Source: Bacteroides sp. (lineage in GTDB: Bacteria; Bacteroidota; Bacteroidia; Bacteroidales; Bacteroidaceae). Taken from it: 10,563 nt of DNA. Shown here one piece after another: positions 7,901-10,563 of this stretch; position 1 is the first letter of the stretch, and every line of letters starts with the position of its first letter. Both the position numbers and the translations under genes were made by a program. Where the stretch lies: the NCBI GenBank assembly GCA_030151885.1, contig JASLCG010000128.1:1-10563 (forward strand). The letters are read 5' to 3'. The notes beneath the pieces were generated by a model. The model was not told the origin of the DNA, did not search any database, and saw nothing but the letters and a program-made list of their open reading frames with translations.

Positions 7901-7948
7901 ATTAAACAGGCATTGGCATAATCGTATTTATGCCAATGCCTGTTTAAT
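7901..7948. terminator. Bidirectional terminator between convergent genes
   Basis: A perfect 21-bp stem pairs 7901-7921 with 7928-7948 around the loop TCGTAT. It sits 29 bases after the arsC stop and 33 bases beyond the stop of the converging DUF2004-type gene. The arms end in TTTAAT on either strand rather than a long T-run, so termination strength is uncertain, but position and stem length fit a shared terminator. Confidence 0.75.
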
Positions 7949-7981
7949 ACTTTAAATAACTGCAATGAGATATGAGAGTAA

Positions 7982-8467
7982 TTAACTCTCCCATGCCACA
8001 TTAATTACATCTCCTTTTTCTGTAGTCATAACTACTAGAATTTGATCGGACAATTGAGGGTTTAATCTGAAGTCCCAAACAGCATAATGATTATCAGTAG
8101 GATAAAAACCAATTCTTCTTAATACGTACGCTTCTAACAATCTTTCGTCTATAGGTAGTAAACCATCTGTTCCTGCAATCAATTCATTTTGAAACTCCTC
8201 ATCACAATCGTCCATATAAAACGATATTAAATCTTTGCTTACCCCATTGTTGTCATAGTCTGTATGTATTGCTTCCACTACTTTTTGCTTAATTTGAGTT
8301 AGCTGATTCAGGTAGCAATTTAATTCTGTTACCCAATCGTATGTAGGATATCCCCCATCTAGATTAACATCGAGCTTTAAGTTATCTCCATCAAAAAAGC
8401 ACTCTGTTTCCAGAGCATCTATAAGGATTAAATCTCTTATATGTCCAAAATATTTGATTGTTTCCAT
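7982..8467 (-). CDS. DUF2004-type small acidic protein (copy 1)
   Basis: This soluble acidic protein of 161 residues has no signal peptide or membrane span. It resembles the DUF2004 family, whose function is unknown. Features that suggest this are the N-terminal KYFG (5-8), the central helix EL.CYLNQL (49-56), IGFYP (119-123), YAVWDF (128-133), a DQILVV strand (141-146) and the terminal WES (159-161). A second protein at 9853-10338 has the same length and the same motifs at the same positions. The start follows the stop of the DprA-like gene by 48 bases, with no hairpin between them, so co-transcription is likely. The family name is from recall of its motif pattern and needs a profile search; that it is a paralogue of the other copy is directly visible. 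Confidence 0.8.
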   Translation of the reverse strand: METIKYFGHIRDLILIDALETECFFDGDNLKLDVNLDGGYPTYDWVTELNCYLNQLTQIKQKVVEAIHTDYDNNGVSKDLISFYMDDCDEEFQNELIAGTDGLLPIDERLLEAYVLRRIGFYPTDNHYAVWDFRLNPQLSDQILVVMTTEKGDVINVAWES

Positions 8468-8515
8468 GGTCCATAGTTTTAAGTTTTCGTCTTTTAATAG
8501 GCTATTTATATGGTT

Positions 8516-9430
8516 TTAAAACAAGCTACCCATCCCTTTGATGGCATTTAATACAATCTGCATAGTATCTGTAGGAGGCTGTTGCACAGGTAGTGGATTC
8601 CCTCCTTTAAGTAAAATTTCTTTATTGCCTAATGCCGTAAGAGGATACTCTTTATATTGAGGTGTAAATGTAGGGTATTTCAGTGCTAGAGAACGCATTC
8701 CTGTAGCTATGCTACCACCCGTTATACCAGCTTCCGATACAATGACAGCTTGACTCATACGAATGATGGTTTCATTACGTTGAAAGGCATTTGGTGTAGT
8801 AAATGGGTTGGTAGGCAAAAATTCACTTATCACTAGTACTCGTTCCCAATCCCATACCTCTTCTAGCATAGGCTTGATGGTAAAAAAAGTAATTCCATAC
8901 GGCAAAACCATAATAGTAGTACCTCCTGTTTTAAGTGCTGTATAATGTGCCATTTCATCTACACCATTGGCATATCCAGAAACGATGCAGATCTTGTTTT
9001 TTACTAATTGCTCTACAGAATCTGCTGTAAATTTCAACCCTCTTTTAGAGCAGTTTCTAGCTCCACTATACCCTACTCTTTTCTGCTCAAGAAGCTTTAT
9101 ATTACCCATATAGCAGAATACCGAAGGGTTTGAGGTATTGCATATCATATAATTAGGGTATAATTTATCAAGCCTTGTAAGGTAATGAAATGGGAAGGCT
9201 GCCTTTAGATTTTCTAATTCTGGAAGTGTGTGATGTTGATACGCAGCAATCTGCTGACTATTTAAATGTCGAAACAACTCTTTCTCAAGCCCTTGTTTCG
9301 TAATAGGTGTAGGTAGGTTGTACATACTTATTAGTGTACGCACCAACCCATTTGTTCTTGCTGGTCCAAAGCCAGTAATATTGAGTATTCGGTAGTAAAC
9401 TTCGGCTACCTCGGAAGGTATATGTTGCAT
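8516..9430 (-). CDS. Divergent DprA-like Rossmann-fold protein
   Basis: The family DprA binds single-stranded DNA and loads RecA during transformation, but several DprA-like proteins act elsewhere. The 304-residue product has a helix-hairpin-helix-like N-terminus (LNITGFGPAR, 16-25), the approach motif YPNYMIC...FCYMGN (91-110), and the Rossmann core. The core motifs are SGAR (122-125), SGYANGVDEMAH (151-162), SEF (202-204), FQRNETII (216-223) and SEAGITGGS (232-240). Standard DprA has RNR and EA..SGS at the last two places, so RNE and TGGS mark divergence. The protein ends at NPLPVQQPPTDTMQIVLNAI, right after the core, so no winged-helix domain follows. No competence gene is present. It is followed by one DUF2004-type gene and preceded by another, all on one strand. 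A housekeeping DprA cannot be excluded. Confidence 0.85.
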   Translation of the reverse strand: MQHIPSEVAEVYYRILNITGFGPARTNGLVRTLISMYNLPTPITKQGLEKELFRHLNSQQIAAYQHHTLPELENLKAAFPFHYLTRLDKLYPNYMICNTSNPSVFCYMGNIKLLEQKRVGYSGARNCSKRGLKFTADSVEQLVKNKICIVSGYANGVDEMAHYTALKTGGTTIMVLPYGITFFTIKPMLEEVWDWERVLVISEFLPTNPFTTPNAFQRNETIIRMSQAVIVSEAGITGGSIATGMRSLALKYPTFTPQYKEYPLTALGNKEILLKGGNPLPVQQPPTDTMQIVLNAIKGMGSLF

Positions 9431-9525
9431 TATATTAAGTTTAAGTTATTTTACTTCAACATGATATAAAGAGTGTATTGATAGGCTTTGCATTTATGGC
9501 TACTTATACTCTTTATATACTACTG

Positions 9526-9558
9526 TATCAAGCTATTCTATAGATAAGTTATCAAGCT
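9526..9558. repeat. Pair of 9-base direct repeats, 24 bases apart
   Basis: TATCAAGCT occurs at 9526-9534 and again at 9550-9558, about 100-130 bases upstream of the DprA-like start. The spacing is a little over two helical turns. They could be binding sites for a regulator, but chance in AT-rich sequence is possible. Confidence 0.35.
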
Positions 9559-9811
9559 TTTAGCAGGCTGATAATACTCAATTACAGAATTGTATAAAGA
9601 TAAAATATTTTACAAGCAATAACTCATCCATTGGAATTAAAGAGCTTTTACTAAACTTAATTCTTAATTAAACACCTATAAATAAAACATATAGTACTTT
9701 TAAAACGATCTAATGTAGGTAGTAGGCATTTATTACTTATGCTTTAGCATGGTATAGCATTTCTAGGAGTTACAGTAAATCACTTTAGCAACTCTTTAAA
9801 TATATACAACA

Positions 9812-9819
9812 TACTTTTG
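9812..9819 (+). promoter_or_regulatory. Candidate plus-strand promoter antisense to the upstream DUF2004-type gene
   Basis: TACTTTTG is an exact match to the Bacteroidota TAnnTTTG -7 element and is followed by C, as in many such promoters. Only an approximate -33 match (TTTAG, 9784-9788) lies upstream. No plus-strand gene follows. A transcript from here would run antisense to the gene at 9853-10338, and the palindrome at the window end could stop it. Confidence 0.35.
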
Positions 9820-9852
9820 CACACTCTTGATGTGCTCTATCCTAGTGTTTAA

Positions 9853-10338
9853 TTAACTCTCCCAAGAGACGGATTCTATTCTCCCTTTATTATCTGTATA
9901 CACAACAATCAGCATATCCGTATATTCCCTGCCAATCATGAAATCCCAAACAGCGTAATTTTTCTCTCCAGGATAAAATCCTATATGCTCTAGCTTTAGT
10001 GCATTGATTAACTGCTCTTTATCACTTTCTAACGATGTATCATCAAATAGATCTACTAATATAAGTGGATCGTCTTCTATATGATAGTCTATATACTCTT
10101 TCACAGCTCCTCCATCCCTGTAATCGGAAGCTATCGCTTTCTCTATTCTCTTTTTAAAGTGACTCAGCTGATTTAAATATTCCACTAACTCTTCCGACCA
10201 ATCAGGATCTATATCATGTTCAAAGAAATTCAAATCTAACTCAACCTCCGCTTCTTGAAAAAAGGTACTTGCTTGGTATAGCTCCTCTTGTGGCGGATTA
10301 TCAATTCTCCCAAAGTATTTTATATCTATTGTATCCAT
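9853..10338 (-). CDS. DUF2004-type small acidic protein (copy 2)
   Basis: This 161-residue cytoplasmic protein is a paralogue of the one at 7982-8467: KYFG (7-10), EL.EYLNQL (50-57), IGFYP (119-123), YAVWDF (128-133), a DMLIVV strand (141-146) and terminal WES (159-161). From about residue 119 on, the two align without gaps. The middle is very acidic, with long runs of Asp and Glu. The start at 10338 gives MDTIDIKYFG, matching METIKYFG of the other copy apart from a two-residue insertion. It is the first of three same-strand genes, but 422 bases separate it from the DprA-like gene. A weak promoter candidate TATCTTTA lies at 10394-10401 on the minus strand, 56 bases upstream. Function is unknown; identity with DUF2004 is from motif recall. 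Confidence 0.8.
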   Translation of the reverse strand: MDTIDIKYFGRIDNPPQEELYQASTFFQEAEVELDLNFFEHDIDPDWSEELVEYLNQLSHFKKRIEKAIASDYRDGGAVKEYIDYHIEDDPLILVDLFDDTSLESDKEQLINALKLEHIGFYPGEKNYAVWDFMIGREYTDMLIVVYTDNKGRIESVSWES

Positions 10339-10495
10339 ACTTTTTGGTTTTGTGTTTCTACCTACCTCTTATTAGGTTAATAAGTTATACGTTTAAAGAT
10401 ACCATAATTAATAAAAAAATGGCATATTTATCGGATTACTTTTTAGTTAATTCTAATAAATAGATAATCTTTTTAACTCAAGTTGCGTTATCTGA

Positions 10496-10563
10496 TATAT
10501 TTATGATACAAAAAAAGTCTGTGTACCCATGGGTACACAGACTTTTTTTGTATCATAAATATA
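10496..10563. terminator. Perfect 68-base palindrome, probable bidirectional terminator
   Basis: Every base from 10496 to 10529 pairs with its mirror from 10530 to 10563, with no spacer; the centre is CCCATGGG. It may extend past the window end. The inner, more GC-rich stem AGTCTGTGTACCC is flanked by A7 on the left and T7 on the right, so on either strand a stable stem is followed by a T-run. That is the layout of a bidirectional intrinsic terminator. The outer ATTTATGATAC arms lengthen it far beyond what termination requires. Confidence 0.85.

Larger units (their letters stand above)
9431..9852. other. 422-base gap without a recognised gene, upstream of the DprA-like gene
   Basis: No convincing coding frame is seen on either strand. 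It holds an 11-bp inverted repeat (9464-9474 with 9508-9518, a 33-base gap); a 9-base direct repeat TATCAAGCT at 9526-9534 and 9550-9558; and an ATGCtttaGCAT hairpin near 9740. On the plus strand there is an exact promoter -7 match, TACTTTTG, at 9812-9819. A minus-strand promoter for the DprA-like gene must lie here unless transcription runs on from the gene at 9853-10338; I see no strong match to the expected element on that strand. Confidence 0.5.

Noticed and set aside
7807..8001. Minus-strand 64-codon frame across the arsC end and the hairpin
   Set aside because: It runs through the shared terminator stem and overlaps two better-supported genes.
9464..9518. 11-bp inverted repeat treated as a terminator
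   Set aside because: The 33-base gap and the lack of a T-run after the stem make an intrinsic terminator unlikely.
10269..10463. Plus-strand 64-codon hydrophobic frame near the window end
   Set aside because: It starts antisense inside the second DUF2004-type gene and lies in AT-rich sequence where such frames arise by chance; no family resemblance is seen.
1..10563. CRISPR array, tRNA, rRNA or insertion sequence
   Set aside because: I found no evenly spaced repeats, no cloverleaf-like sequence, and no transposase frame or flanking terminal repeats on either strand.

Overview
The window looks like a piece of an AT-rich Bacteroidota genome, most likely class Bacteroidia. The evidence is the tail of a SusC-type TonB-dependent receptor followed by a SusD-type lipoprotein (a pair essentially confined to this phylum), scarce Shine-Dalgarno sequences, and a few matches to the phylum's TAnnTTTG -7 promoter element. 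Genus and species cannot be read from the sequence.

Region 1 (1-3884, + strand) is the distal part of a polysaccharide utilisation locus: the SusC C-terminus, a full SusD homologue, and a serine-type S1 sulfatase with a signal peptide. Together they suggest outer-membrane capture and periplasmic desulfation of a sulfated glycan. A strong hairpin lies between susD and the sulfatase gene, and a textbook terminator closes the locus.

Region 2 (3885-5021, + strand) holds a single PdxY-type pyridoxal kinase gene with its own terminator.

Region 3 (5089-7145, - strand) is a two-gene operon: an uncharacterised multi-pass membrane protein, then a membrane-anchored TPM-domain protein carrying four CxxC pairs and a Ser/Gly-rich tail. 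It has a candidate promoter and a terminator.

Region 4 (7146-7948, + strand) has a 25-bp palindrome in a long leader and a stand-alone thioredoxin-type arsenate reductase. It ends in a 21-bp hairpin shared with the convergent gene.

Region 5 (7982-10563, - strand) is the most unusual part. A divergent DprA-like Rossmann protein without a C-terminal winged helix is followed by a DUF2004-type protein of 161 residues. A second 161-residue paralogue lies upstream, across a 422-bp gap with no gene. The window ends in a perfect palindrome of at least 68 bp that looks like a bidirectional terminator. The repeated small-protein/DprA-like arrangement is the best candidate here for an undescribed functional module, although the sequence alone does not show a function.
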